Shown: one piece after another, positions 33,397-42,397 of the stretch
Layout: each line of letters starts with the position of its first letter
Position numbering within the stretch: position 1 is the stretch's first letter
Assembly: GCA_016713825.1 (NCBI GenBank)
Contig: JADJOJ010000007.1
Span: 868,001 to 932,000 of the forward strand
Length of the DNA stretch: 64,000 bases
DNA from: Candidatus Leptofilum gracile
Lineage (GTDB): Bacteria; Chloroflexota; Anaerolineae; Promineifilales; Promineifilaceae
Direction: 5' to 3'
Position numbers and translations under genes: made by a program
Notes under the pieces: generated by a model
The model's input: the letters and a program-made list of their open reading frames with translations, nothing else
Told to the model about the DNA's origin: nothing
Databases searched by the model: none

Positions 33397-35470
33397 TTAA
33401 TCCACGTGGCCCAAAACGCGCTCTAGCTTGGCCATAAGTTGGCCAATGGTGAACGGTTTTTGCAGCAGGTTCACCGACTCGCCAGGCACGCCGTGGTTCA
33501 TAATCACCGTGTCGGTATAACCAGTTATGTAAAGTGTTTTGAGACTCGGGTTTTGCTGCTGCAACATTTGCGACAGTTCATGCCCGCTCATTTGGGGCAG
33601 CACCACATCGGTCAGCAGCAGGTCGATTGTATCCCCTGCGGATTGGTAGATTTCTAGCGCTTCCAGGCCATTGTGGGCCACCAATACGTGGTACCCTTGG
33701 GCTAACAAGCCCTCTTCGATAAGGTCGCGCACGTCTTTTTCATCTTCCACTAGCAGAATTGTTTCGCTGCCCCGGCGGGGCACAGCCCCGGTTAAAGATT
33801 CCTGGGCTTCGCGCCTGGCCCGCAAGGAACGCGGCAACAAAATCTCGAAGGTGGTGCCTGCATTCATTTCGCTATGAACGACGATACCGCCTTTGCTTTG
33901 GGCCACAATGCCGTAGACGCTAGAAAGCCCCAGCCCGGTGCCTTTGCCCAGCTCTTTGGTGGTAAAAAATGGTTCAAAAATGCGCTTGACGGTCTCGTTG
34001 CTCATTCCTTTGCCGGTATCTTTCACCATGAGGCGCACGTATTCACCGGGTTCAAGGTCTGGGGAGATACGGCCGTCTTTCTTGTGCAACCGGTAATTTT
34101 CGGTGCGGATGGTCAGGCTGCCTCCCTGGGGCATCGCATCACGGGCGTTCACGGCCAGGTTCATGACCACCTGGCTAATCTGGCCCCGGATCGGCTTCAA
34201 TGTACCACAATTCGGGGGCCAGCACGGTGGTAAAGTAAATGTCCTCGCCAATCGGCCGTCGGATCATCTGCTCCACTTCGCTGATCACCTCGTTTAGGTT
34301 TAGCTCTTCCAGTTCCAACACCTGTTGGCGGCTAAAGGCCAGCAGCTGATAAGTCAGGTCAGACGCTCGTTTGCCGGCTGTGTGGATGGGCTCCACGTAC
34401 TTCACCACTTTGGGGTCATCCTCATACAGGCGCAGCAGCAAATCGGAATAGCTCATGATGATGGTGAGCACGTTGTTGAAATCGTGGGCAATGCCGCCTG
34501 CCAACAGGCCAATCGCTTCCATTTTTTGGGCTTGCAGCAAAGCTGTCTCTAGCTGCTTTCGTTCGGTGGCGTCGCGCTCGATGGAAACAAAGTGGGTCAG
34601 CTCGCGCCGCTCGTTTAGAATGGGGGCGACGGTCATATCGGCCCAATATTCGGTGCCGTCTTTGCGGTAGTTGATCAGCGCTACGTCTACGGCTTCGCGG
34701 TTGGCCAGAGCCCGGCGGATTTTCTCTAGCTGGCTGGGATCGGTATTGGGTCCATGAAACACCTGGCGCGACTGACCGACAATCTCTTTGTATTTGTACC
34801 CGGTGGCTTTGGTGAAGGCTTTGTTGACATAAACAATCCCAGCGCGGGTGGGGTCTTCTGGCTGGGCTTCGGTGATGATGACGGTGTCGCTGGTGTTGAC
34901 GATGGCGGCTTCTAGCAAACGGAGCTGCTCATTGGCTTTGGCCAATTCGGCCGTACGCTCGCGCACGCGCTGCTCTAGCTGTTCATTGAGCTGCTGCAAG
35001 GCGGCTTCTGCCTTTTTACGGCGGGCAATTTCTTGCTTGAGTTCGTTGCGCTGTTGGGTGAGGTTTTGCTGCAAACGGCCGATTTGGGTTGTGTTCTCAA
35101 CGGTAAGCAAAAAGCCAGTTGTGGGATGGAGGGAATCGAGCAGCACCAGCTGGAGCGTCAGGTAAAGAAACTGCGCATTGGGCTGTTTGCGCGCTACATT
35201 TTCCAGACGAAACAGTTCTCGTTTGCGCTCCACCAGGTCACGAAAGGCAGATTCTGCGCCAACCAGTTCGCCAAATAAAAACTCAACCGGCTGGTTGAGA
35301 AAAGATTCCAAGAAGGCAACCTGGGTCACTTCGCCCAGGTTGGGCGAGATGTAGCGAATTTGCCGCTCTGGGGAGAGAGCGAGGTAGGCATATTGTTGAG
35401 ATGATTGGATGACCTGCACCAGCTGACTGGTAAGCCGGGTGACATCAAAATCGGTTTCTGGCTGGTTCAT
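33397..35470 (-). CDS. PAS-domain hybrid histidine kinase with receiver domain, single frame break
   Basis: The joined protein has 690 residues. In order: an N-terminal PAS-like domain, a coiled coil (RQRNELKQEIARRKK region), a PAS/PAC domain (GIVYVNKAFTKATGYKYKEI, then KDGTEYWADMTVAPI), a HisKA box GGIAHDFNNVL, an ATPase domain (NLAVNARDAMPQGG, DTGKGM, GTGLGLSSVYGI) and a receiver with LLTDVVLPQMSG. The PAS has HGPNTD in place of the LOV NCRFLQG, so no flavin adduct is expected. The frame breaks at the C-run 34184-34187, where one fewer base is needed. It follows the GTPase gene by 11 bases. Confidence 0.87.
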
Positions 35471-35481
35471 AAGCGAATTCG

Positions 35482-35985
35482 TTACATTTCCAGGAGTTCT
35501 GCTAATTGATAAAAGGCGTTATTGACATTTTCACCGGTTTTGGCGCTGGTTTGCAAAAAAGTGTGGGCCAGGGGGGTGATTGCCTGGTGCAGTTCGTCGT
35601 CAGAAATGGCCCGCTCGGTGGCCAGGTCTACCTTGTTACCGATGAAGATGAGAACGGCCGTTTCATTCACAGCGCGCATCTGTTCGGCGTAATAGGCCAG
35701 CTTGGGCAGCGTTTCTGGGCGGGTCAGGTCGCACACAATCAGCGCCCCGGCCGCCCCCAGCAGGTAATTACGGCCGATCTTGTGAAAATCCTCGCCACCC
35801 ACCAAATCCCAAATAAAAAAATCTAAAAAATGGTTGGGGCGCTCCAGGCGTTTGCGCGACATATGCACGCCAATTGTGCTGAGGTAAGATTCATCAAACC
35901 GTTCTTCAACATAGCGCCGAATGAGGCTGGTTTTACCGACGGCGAAGTCGCCAAGCAAGCAAATTTTCTTTTGCACAATCTTCAT
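35482..35985 (-). CDS. Rab/Ras-like small GTPase
   Basis: The product has 167 residues from the ATG at 35985, where AAAGAGAAG lies upstream. Codons further upstream lack a start with a ribosome site. All G motifs are present: GDFAVGKTSLIRRY (G1), a threonine in LSTIGVHM (G2), WDLVGGEDF (G3), IGNKVDL (G4) and TSAKTGEN (G5). The glutamine usual after DxxG is G, so intrinsic hydrolysis may be slow. Bacterial Rab-like GTPases often act with roadblock/longin-type partners in polarity or signalling. The neighbours (coiled coil, membrane sensor-like protein, kinase) suggest a signalling module. Confidence 0.87.
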   Translation of the reverse strand: MKIVQKKICLLGDFAVGKTSLIRRYVEERFDESYLSTIGVHMSRKRLERPNHFLDFFIWDLVGGEDFHKIGRNYLLGAAGALIVCDLTRPETLPKLAYYAEQMRAVNETAVLIFIGNKVDLATERAISDDELHQAITPLAHTFLQTSAKTGENVNNAFYQLAELLEM

Positions 35986-36040
35986 CGAACGAAACTTCTC
36001 TTTCACTGTTCCGCCCCGCTGCATCGGTGTCAAAAGCTGG

Positions 36041-37675
36041 TTATGGACGGGCAGGCGTGGGCGTAATCAAATAATCTGGAATGGGTATACGCAAGTCTAT
36101 CCATTGTAACAAAACCCAGCCCTCTTGTAAGCCATTTCTATCGGTCCACTGAATTTTGGCCCAATTTTGGTAGACAGCCAGGATGGTAACGGCCGTTCCC
36201 CGAACCACCTCACCCGTACGCGGCGTAAACAACTGTGGCTCCGACAACGTAAACACATCCCCAATCATTTGGGCAGAAATGGGTGTGGGCGTCAGCGACG
36301 GCGTCAGCGTAGGCGTGGGCGTAAAGGTATTGGTCGGCGTAGGTGTGTTGGTCGGCGTTTGTGTCGGCGTGGGCGTAAACGTGGGCGTAAAGGTAGGCGT
36401 GTTGGTTGGCGTTTGTGTCGGCGTCAGGGTAGGCGTGGGGGTGTTGGTAGGTACCGGCGTAAACGTTGGGGAAGGCGTCATGGTGGGCGTGTTGGTTGGC
36501 GATGGCGTGATTGTGGGGGTGGCAGTGGGAAAAGCCACCGGCAGCAGCGCAATGGTGAATTGCAAATAAAAGCAAGAAAGCGCCAAAAAAAGCAGCCCAC
36601 CCATACCAAAAATAAATACAAACCAACGCTGTAAGCGCGTCAACGGTTTGCTTTGACGCCGGTTCCCCGCCACCGCTCCCATAAATTCCGCCAGATGCGG
36701 CGTCAACGCTGGCAGCGTTTCAGAGTCCCCAGCATAAGCTTTCAGGGCATGTTCGTGCTGCAAATGCAGCTCAGAAACAAATGTTTGTACTGTACCGCGA
36801 AACCCCTCTGGCTCAATGCCATGAATGACCACAGCCAAATACGCATACTGCCCACCCTGAATAATGATCCGATCATCGCCATACTGAATTTCATCCAGGT
36901 CGGTGCCCGTGCGGCCCCGGCCAAATGAATCACGGGCAAATTGGCGAATCGCCGTTAGCATGCCGCCAATCATGCCAGAGCTCATCTCTGCATCTTCCGT
37001 TGGGTAGGTGGCCAGCAGCAACCCACTGTCTCGCTGGATAAAAAAGAGCTGCTCAACCTGGAAAGGAATAGCATCGCGCAGCGCCAGTTCTGAGGATGAA
37101 ACGCCGCGCAAACGCGCCTGCAACTGCCGCCACACATCACCCGTGGTTTGCCGCAGGCGCATATCAATGTTGCGCTGAATCTCGCGCAGCGTTTCGGCCA
37201 CCGACTTTTGCACAGATTCGCCGATGATGGGGTAAATGGCGTCGATCATGTCCTGGCGGCTGTTGCGAATTTGGGTGCGGATCGCTTCGCCCATGATGGG
37301 GCTAAAGGTTTTGGCCATCTCGTCGCGATCTTCTTCAATGCGCTTGCCGATGAGGCGGCTAAAAACAGGGGAAAGGCGGCTGAGGAGGCTTTCTGAACGG
37401 CCGAAATTTTTGTAGTTCAAAATGGAAATGCTGGTTTGCAAATCCATGAGCTGATCTTCGTACAGATGCTGCACCTTAAGCAGCTGCGCTTCTAGCTGCT
37501 CGATCTTTTCTTGCAGCTGTTCAATTGAAATTTCAGATTCCCGATAGGCGGCAATCTCTTCTTCCAAGGCCCGAATCCGCTCACGCTCACGCGCCAGCAA
37601 AATAGATTGCGCCGCGCGCAGCAGATCTTCTTCACGTGGTTGTGAAGCGGAATCACTCGTGGGGGGAATGGCCAT
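36041..37675 (-). CDS. Membrane protein with coiled coil, longin/roadblock-like domain and SH3-like tail
   Basis: The 544-residue protein has a coiled coil at residues 20-75 and a helical region to about 200. A domain at about 200-320 reads VEQLFFIQRDSGLLLATYPT, MIGGMLTAIRQFARDSFG and RIIIQGGQYAYLAVVIHG. This looks like a small profilin/longin-type alpha-beta fold. A transmembrane helix lies near 345-370. An extracytoplasmic Thr/Pro-rich stalk with many NTPTPT units follows, then an SH3-like domain (ILAVYQNWAKIQWTDRNGLQEGW). The stalk is repetitive DNA. The fold assignment is inference from hydrophobic pattern. It precedes the GTPase gene. Confidence 0.65.
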   Translation of the reverse strand: MAIPPTSDSASQPREEDLLRAAQSILLARERERIRALEEEIAAYRESEISIEQLQEKIEQLEAQLLKVQHLYEDQLMDLQTSISILNYKNFGRSESLLSRLSPVFSRLIGKRIEEDRDEMAKTFSPIMGEAIRTQIRNSRQDMIDAIYPIIGESVQKSVAETLREIQRNIDMRLRQTTGDVWRQLQARLRGVSSSELALRDAIPFQVEQLFFIQRDSGLLLATYPTEDAEMSSGMIGGMLTAIRQFARDSFGRGRTGTDLDEIQYGDDRIIIQGGQYAYLAVVIHGIEPEGFRGTVQTFVSELHLQHEHALKAYAGDSETLPALTPHLAEFMGAVAGNRRQSKPLTRLQRWFVFIFGMGGLLFLALSCFYLQFTIALLPVAFPTATPTITPSPTNTPTMTPSPTFTPVPTNTPTPTLTPTQTPTNTPTFTPTFTPTPTQTPTNTPTPTNTFTPTPTLTPSLTPTPISAQMIGDVFTLSEPQLFTPRTGEVVRGTAVTILAVYQNWAKIQWTDRNGLQEGWVLLQWIDLRIPIPDYLITPTPARP

Positions 37676-37693
37676 TACTGCTTAAAAATGAGG

Positions 37694-38443
37694 TTAGCCG
37701 TTGTAAAGACGACGGCCGAGTTCCATGTAAAGCTGGGCCAGGTCATGACGGGCGGCAGCTTTATCATCCAGGGCAGAGGTCAACTTCAACATTTCGGCAC
37801 GTAAATCATCGTCCCGCTTTTGGGATTCGGCACGGGCGGCGTTGATGCGCTGCACCTGCTCTTCGTTGAGGCGGGTGATGTGCTGGGTGAGCTCTTTTTG
37901 CACTTTGCCTAGCTGGCCCAAAAGGTCGGTGGCCAGCTTGTCGATGCGGTCGGTGAGCTCTTGCTGGGCCTGACGCAGGTTGGTAGCCTGGGTAGAGGCT
38001 TGCTTATCTACATACTCCATCAATTCGCGGTGCAGTTTGCGCATTTCACCGCTGTGGGTATCTTCTTGACGGTCAAACCGCTGGTTAATTTCTAACTTGG
38101 CGGCTGCCAGGTCGTGGCTGTTTTGCTTGGTCTGATTCTCAATCTGGTTTGTGAGGCGAGATTGGAGGTCAACGAGTTTGTTTTGCGAGGTTTCGGCGAG
38201 GCCAGCTAACCGCTCGTTGAAGCTGTTTTGCAGGGTGCGGTTGATGCTTTCCAGGTTGGTTTCTACGTGGTTGAAACGACTTTCGGTGTTGCGAATATGA
38301 TTTCCCCAAAAAATTTCGCGCAAATCTTCCAAATCGCTGCGCGAGCCAATACCGTTTTCTTTGGCTGTGGGCGACATATTGGTGGGTATGGAGGCTGGGC
38401 TGGTTTTATCTGTTGTTACGGCCGTTTCTTGCTTATCCATCAT
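37694..38443 (-). CDS. Long coiled-coil protein
   Basis: The 249 residues have a disordered Thr/Pro-rich N-terminus of about 35 residues, then nearly continuous heptads. An example is LESINRTLQNSFNERLAGLA and, later, LRQAQQELTDRIDKLATDLL. The C-terminus is LAQLYMELGRRLYNG. No catalytic motif is present. It is the first gene of the leftward operon that leads to the GTPase. A scaffold role is plausible. A HIP-like ACGGCCGT lies at the N-terminal codons. Confidence 0.72.
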   Translation of the reverse strand: MMDKQETAVTTDKTSPASIPTNMSPTAKENGIGSRSDLEDLREIFWGNHIRNTESRFNHVETNLESINRTLQNSFNERLAGLAETSQNKLVDLQSRLTNQIENQTKQNSHDLAAAKLEINQRFDRQEDTHSGEMRKLHRELMEYVDKQASTQATNLRQAQQELTDRIDKLATDLLGQLGKVQKELTQHITRLNEEQVQRINAARAESQKRDDDLRAEMLKLTSALDDKAAARHDLAQLYMELGRRLYNG

Positions 38444-38693
38444 TCTCTCCCTGGGTACATTTTACCCTGTCATCAAAATTGATACTGCTCAATTATCGCT
38501 TCCCATCGGTGCCTGGCAAACCTTTCTAAAAATATTTAAAACTTTCTTTACGTCTGTAGTTGCAGAGCCAGGATTTCCCGCACAATTCCCACCTGATAAA
38601 TTAGCATAAAAGCGCGCCTAAATCAATTCGTGTTTCAGGAGGCGACCAGCGGCGTTTTTTCCGTTTGCGCGTCATTGGCTTATACTTGACGAT

Positions 38694-39299
38694 ATGAAGA
38701 TTTATCTAGCTCGGCATGGGCAATCACGGTGGCAAGTAGAGCGGGACGATAATGATTGGAACAGCCCGCTAACAGATTTGGGTCAGCGACAGGCGCAGCT
38801 GTTGGCAAACTGGCTGTCTACCCCTGCCAAGTTAGACAATGAGACGCGTGTGGAGATTGGTTGTGTGCGGGTAAGCCCCTTAAAACGGGCGCAGGAAACG
38901 GCCGTTCCCATCACCACCGCCCTCAACTGCCCCAGCCACACCGATGCCTACCTGCGCGAAGCCGATTTTTACGTATCTGAACATTTACCCGCTGCCGCAT
39001 CACCTTACCAGGCGATGCCCACCTACAAGCCATCGTTTCGGTATGCTGTTTTTAAGCAGCAAGCGCAGGCCGCCCTGTACGCCCTGGTGGCCGATGCCGA
39101 AACGTGCGGCCAGCCGGTGCTGGGCGTCGCCCACGGTGGCCTAATTTCTACCATGCTGCGGTTGGCCACCGGCAGCGACACGGTTTCATTTTGGCTGTAC
39201 AACACCAGCCTGAGCGCGTTAGAATGGAAGCGAGGCCGCTGGCACCTGATTCATTTAAATTTGTGGGACCATCTCCCACCCGCCTGGCGAACGTTTTAG
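38694..39299 (+). CDS. Histidine phosphatase family protein
   Basis: This 201-residue phosphoglycerate-mutase-like phosphatase has the phospho-acceptor motif YLARHGQS at residues 4-11. RVSPLKRAQETA lies near 63, with the second arginine. The distal GVAHGGLISTML near 142 has the second catalytic histidine. Members act on sugar phosphates, cofactors or proteins. Nothing in the context decides. It is followed closely by a CPBP gene in the same direction. Confidence 0.85.
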   Translation: MKIYLARHGQSRWQVERDDNDWNSPLTDLGQRQAQLLANWLSTPAKLDNETRVEIGCVRVSPLKRAQETAVPITTALNCPSHTDAYLREADFYVSEHLPAAASPYQAMPTYKPSFRYAVFKQQAQAALYALVADAETCGQPVLGVAHGGLISTMLRLATGSDTVSFWLYNTSLSALEWKRGRWHLIHLNLWDHLPPAWRTF

Positions 39300-39320
39300 C
39301 GCCTGGACATCACAAATTGT

Positions 39321-40283
39321 ATGGATATTTATACTTTAGTCGTTGCCGCCAGCCTCATTGTGCTGGCGAACAAAATTCAGCAAGTAAAGTCAGACACGTT
39401 CCTGAAGCTGTTCGACTTGCTGTTGATGAGTCTAAACATTCCGGTTTTTTTGCTGGGTATTTTGTTGGTTTTTCGGCTGGCTAACTTAGGGGCTGTAACG
39501 GATTTGCCCATTGAGAATGTGGTGGGGGTTGGCTTTATTCTGCAGGGAACGGCCGTTTGGGGGATTGTCATCTGCTTTCGGTCTACACGGCACAGCATGG
39601 AGCGCATCATGCCGGTGAACCCACACTCCCCGGTACACACCCTGGCGCTGCTGTACAGTGGCTACTTCGCCAGCACCGTTATTTTGCAGTTGGCCGGTGG
39701 CCTGGACAGCCTGGCCGCAAACCTGACAGAGGTGTCGGTTGGCCTGTTTTTGGTGCAGCAGTTAAGTTTTGTGGTGCTGGCCTTGTTGGGTGTGGGGGTG
39801 GTGATACGGCGGGATTGGACGGCCGTTCTGCAGCGGCTTGGCCTGGGACCATTAACAGGACGTCAACTTATAGAATCTGTCGGCTGGGTAGCCCTGCTTG
39901 TCCTGCTGCAAGCCGTCGGCGGTGCCATTTGGGCAGCCACCAACCCCGATGAAGTAGCCCTGATTGAACAAATCAGCCAAACCCTGTACCAAAACTTTGG
40001 CCTTTGGCATTGGCTGGCCCTGGCCATTGGCGCAGGCATTGGCGAAGAAATTTTGTTTCGCGGGGCCTTGCAACCGGCCCAGGGCATCTGGTTTACCTCT
40101 GCCCTGTTTGCCATTGTGCACGTGCAGTACGGCCTTTTCACCCCAGCCACCGTGGTGCTTTTTTTGCTGTCATTCATCCTGGGCACCATTCGGCAGCGGC
40201 ACAACACCAGCATGGCCATTTTGGTACACATCGGCTACGACCTGGCGCTGGCGCTCATCACCCTTTGGGCCACAGCAGCTTAA
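39321..40283 (+). CDS. CPBP family intramembrane metalloprotease
   Basis: The 320-residue polytopic protein has EEILFRGALQPAQG (EExxxR) near residue 240. FAIVHVQYG and HIGYDLALALI follow as the metal or acid partners. There are about eight transmembrane helices. It is the third CPBP gene in about 11 kb. It follows the histidine phosphatase by 21 bases. Confidence 0.85.
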   Translation: MDIYTLVVAASLIVLANKIQQVKSDTFLKLFDLLLMSLNIPVFLLGILLVFRLANLGAVTDLPIENVVGVGFILQGTAVWGIVICFRSTRHSMERIMPVNPHSPVHTLALLYSGYFASTVILQLAGGLDSLAANLTEVSVGLFLVQQLSFVVLALLGVGVVIRRDWTAVLQRLGLGPLTGRQLIESVGWVALLVLLQAVGGAIWAATNPDEVALIEQISQTLYQNFGLWHWLALAIGAGIGEEILFRGALQPAQGIWFTSALFAIVHVQYGLFTPATVVLFLLSFILGTIRQRHNTSMAILVHIGYDLALALITLWATAA

Positions 40284-40332
40284 AACGTCATTTGCTTGCC
40301 CTATGCCCATTTGCTATAATCCACAAGCTTGT

Positions 40333-40409
40333 CGGGGCATGGCGCAGCTTGGTAGCGCGCTTCAATGGGGTTGAAGAGGTCGTGGGTTCGAATCCCGCTG
40401 CCCCGACCA
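40333..40409 (+). tRNA. tRNA-Pro (GGG anticodon)
   Basis: The 77 bases fold into a cloverleaf. The acceptor CGGGGCA pairs with TGCCCCG, and the anticodon stem CTTCA/TGAAG has loop ATGGGGT, giving GGG. The T arm is GTGGG TTCGAAT CCCGC (TTCGAAT loop), and the 3' CCA is encoded. It is alone and not associated with an integrated element. Confidence 0.95.
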
Positions 40410-40499
40410 ATAAAACAAGCAAAACGCCGCGTTTAACGACGTGGCGTTTTCTGTTTACAGACGATGTCTGAAAAGATCATCATGTAAATGGAGAAAATT

Positions 40500-40991
40500 A
40501 TGAGGAACGACAAAAACAGTAAAACCGTCAGGCTGCGCCGCAATGTAACGCTTACCTTGTTTGGGATTGGCATTATTTTTGTGGCGTTTTCTTTGGGTGC
40601 CGAATTTTTGGGGCTGAACATTACGCCCGGTTTTGGCATGGTGCAGATGTTCCAACTGCTGTTGGGCATCACAGCGTTAACGGCCGCCCTCTTTTTTCAC
40701 ATCAATGCCTTGCGGCAAGAGATGGAACGTTCTTTGCAGGCAGACATTGGGGTGCGTTTGGCAGCAACCGGCCTGGTTTTTGCCTATATCACGGGGTTGT
40801 CTGATCTAATTCAGATTGGGACGCACGTGGAGCCGCAGTTTGAACGGCCGTTTGTCGGCCCCTTACAGCTGGGGGGGTTGGCGCTGGCGGTGCTGGTCAT
40901 TATCGTGGGGCTGGCGCTGTATTACACCAGTCGGGGCACCCGCTCCAAATCATCGATGGATTTTATTGTGAACGGCAATGGCAACCATTAA
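40500..40991 (+). CDS. Unknown four-helix membrane protein
   Basis: The product has 163 residues starting at 40500, where GGAGAAAATT precedes the ATG. An ATG four codons earlier lies in that ribosome site. Four hydrophobic segments are seen (LTLFGIGIIFVAFSLGAEFL, MVQMFQLLLGITALTAALFF, VRLAATGLVFAYITGLSDLI, GLALAVLVIIVGLALYYTS). The loop between the third and fourth is extracytoplasmic. No family is recognised. It is convergent with, and overlaps by four bases, the next gene. Confidence 0.7.
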   Translation: MRNDKNSKTVRLRRNVTLTLFGIGIIFVAFSLGAEFLGLNITPGFGMVQMFQLLLGITALTAALFFHINALRQEMERSLQADIGVRLAATGLVFAYITGLSDLIQIGTHVEPQFERPFVGPLQLGGLALAVLVIIVGLALYYTSRGTRSKSSMDFIVNGNGNH

Positions 40992-42382
40992 CGCAAATTG
41001 GTGAGTTGGAACCCCTGGTTGAGAATGCGGAAAACGGCCGTAGCCGTCGGCGGTCGCTGGTAGGTGAGAAAATATTGCAGCGTCTGCCCCGGTGGTACCG
41101 TCCACGGGAATGGGGGATTGGTAGACAGCAGCAAATAAATGGAGCCATCATCCGTTTGCAGCGACACGTCAGATTCAGTAATGACAATCGGCTGCGTCCC
41201 CAAATTGGTCACCTGACCCCCTAAAATCAGGCTGGTTAAATCGGTAGAAACATCCACCCGCGCCAGCGAAATGGCCGAACCGGCCGCCGCCGCAGAGCCA
41301 CCGGTAAAGGGCAGCGTCACGTACACCTGCGCCCCACTGTTGCGATTGGTCACCACCCAGCTGAGGGTATCGCTCTCTAACCCCAGGGGAATCTGGTAGC
41401 CAGCGCTGGCTTGCATAACCTGGTTGGCGTTCAAAAAGCCCGCCAGCGTGGGAAAGTTGCCCAGTTGGGTAGCCAGTGGGCTAATCGCATACTGATTGCC
41501 TATGGTATCAGACAAGCTCAACTGCAAATTGCCGCTATCTAGCGCGGTAAGGCCCACATTCTGAATCTGGTAATCCACCACAAAAAGGGCAAAACCGGGG
41601 GGTATTTCTGGCCGATCGGCGATGTAGGTGGTGCTGTTGACGGTAACCTGCACGTTCTCTAGCTGGGCCGTTTCGCCCAGGCCCACCACATTGCCAGATG
41701 TATTTGCGGTGTCGGCTACCACGTAACGGCCGTTCACCACCAACCGTTCTGTCCCCTCTGAACCCAGCATCACCAGGGTAATGCCTGGCGTGGTTTGGCC
41801 AAAAATATCCCGATTGGTTACCGGTACGGTGCTGCGGTTGTTGAAGGAGAAGGTCAGCCGCATGCCGCCGCGCGTGGCCAGCAGCAGCTCATCGCCGGGG
41901 GTAAGGCCTTCTAACAAGGCGCGGTTGGCGTCGGAATCGGGCAGGCCAATGACGTAGTTGACAATGCTGCCGTAGACCCAAACGGCCGTTCCCGCCGCCT
42001 GCGCGTCCAGGGCAGGGGTCCAGGTGCCATCTGCGCCAATGATTTGGGTTTGCACGTTAAACTGCTGGCCCGGCAGGCTGAGCGTCACGGGGGCATCAAG
42101 CGTCACAGAGATGGTGGCGGAATCGCTCATGCCTACCACCAGGGGTTCGGCGGCCAGAGGGCCAGCGTTGCCATTGGCAAAGGGGGTGGGTGTGCCGGAA
42201 ACGGCCGTATCAGCCCCCTCGCCGCGTCCTTGCACCAAAATAATCGACAAAACCACCACAGCCAACAAGGCAATCAGGGCAATCCCACCGGCTACGAGCA
42301 CCGCCGGGTTTGATAATGATTCTCGCCAGGATGTTCCACGGCCGTTTGTTGTGGGCTCGTTCTCTTGGGGCTCAATCGACAT
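40988..42382 (-). CDS. Unknown anchored extracytoplasmic protein (464 aa)
   Basis: It has a short cytoplasmic N-terminus, one transmembrane helix (VLVAGGIALIALLAVVVLSIILV) near residues 30-52 and a large beta-rich outside part. Residues 240-360 (LGETAQLENVQVTVNSTTYI, then FALFVVDYQIQNVGLTALD) resemble a DUF4352-like immunoglobulin fold. The last 80 (VTNLGTQPIVITESDVSLQT) look like a second such fold. The function is unknown. It lies 15 bases downstream of the Calx-beta protein and is probably co-expressed. Confidence 0.7.
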   Translation of the reverse strand: MSIEPQENEPTTNGRGTSWRESLSNPAVLVAGGIALIALLAVVVLSIILVQGRGEGADTAVSGTPTPFANGNAGPLAAEPLVVGMSDSATISVTLDAPVTLSLPGQQFNVQTQIIGADGTWTPALDAQAAGTAVWVYGSIVNYVIGLPDSDANRALLEGLTPGDELLLATRGGMRLTFSFNNRSTVPVTNRDIFGQTTPGITLVMLGSEGTERLVVNGRYVVADTANTSGNVVGLGETAQLENVQVTVNSTTYIADRPEIPPGFALFVVDYQIQNVGLTALDSGNLQLSLSDTIGNQYAISPLATQLGNFPTLAGFLNANQVMQASAGYQIPLGLESDTLSWVVTNRNSGAQVYVTLPFTGGSAAAAGSAISLARVDVSTDLTSLILGGQVTNLGTQPIVITESDVSLQTDDGSIYLLLSTNPPFPWTVPPGQTLQYFLTYQRPPTATAVFRILNQGFQLTNLR

Positions 42383-42397
42383 AGAAAAACCTTTTGT

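Noticed and set aside
34700..34790. LOV photosensor in the hybrid kinase
   Set aside because: The PAS resembles LOV in overall pattern, but the adduct cysteine motif is replaced by SRQVFHG.
36300..36530. Low-complexity GGCGTNGG DNA as a separate repeat element
   Set aside because: It is the coding DNA of the Thr/Pro-rich stalk in the 544-residue membrane protein.
40333..40409. tRNA-Pro as an integration site of a mobile element
   Set aside because: No integrase and no direct repeat of the tRNA 3' end were seen nearby.
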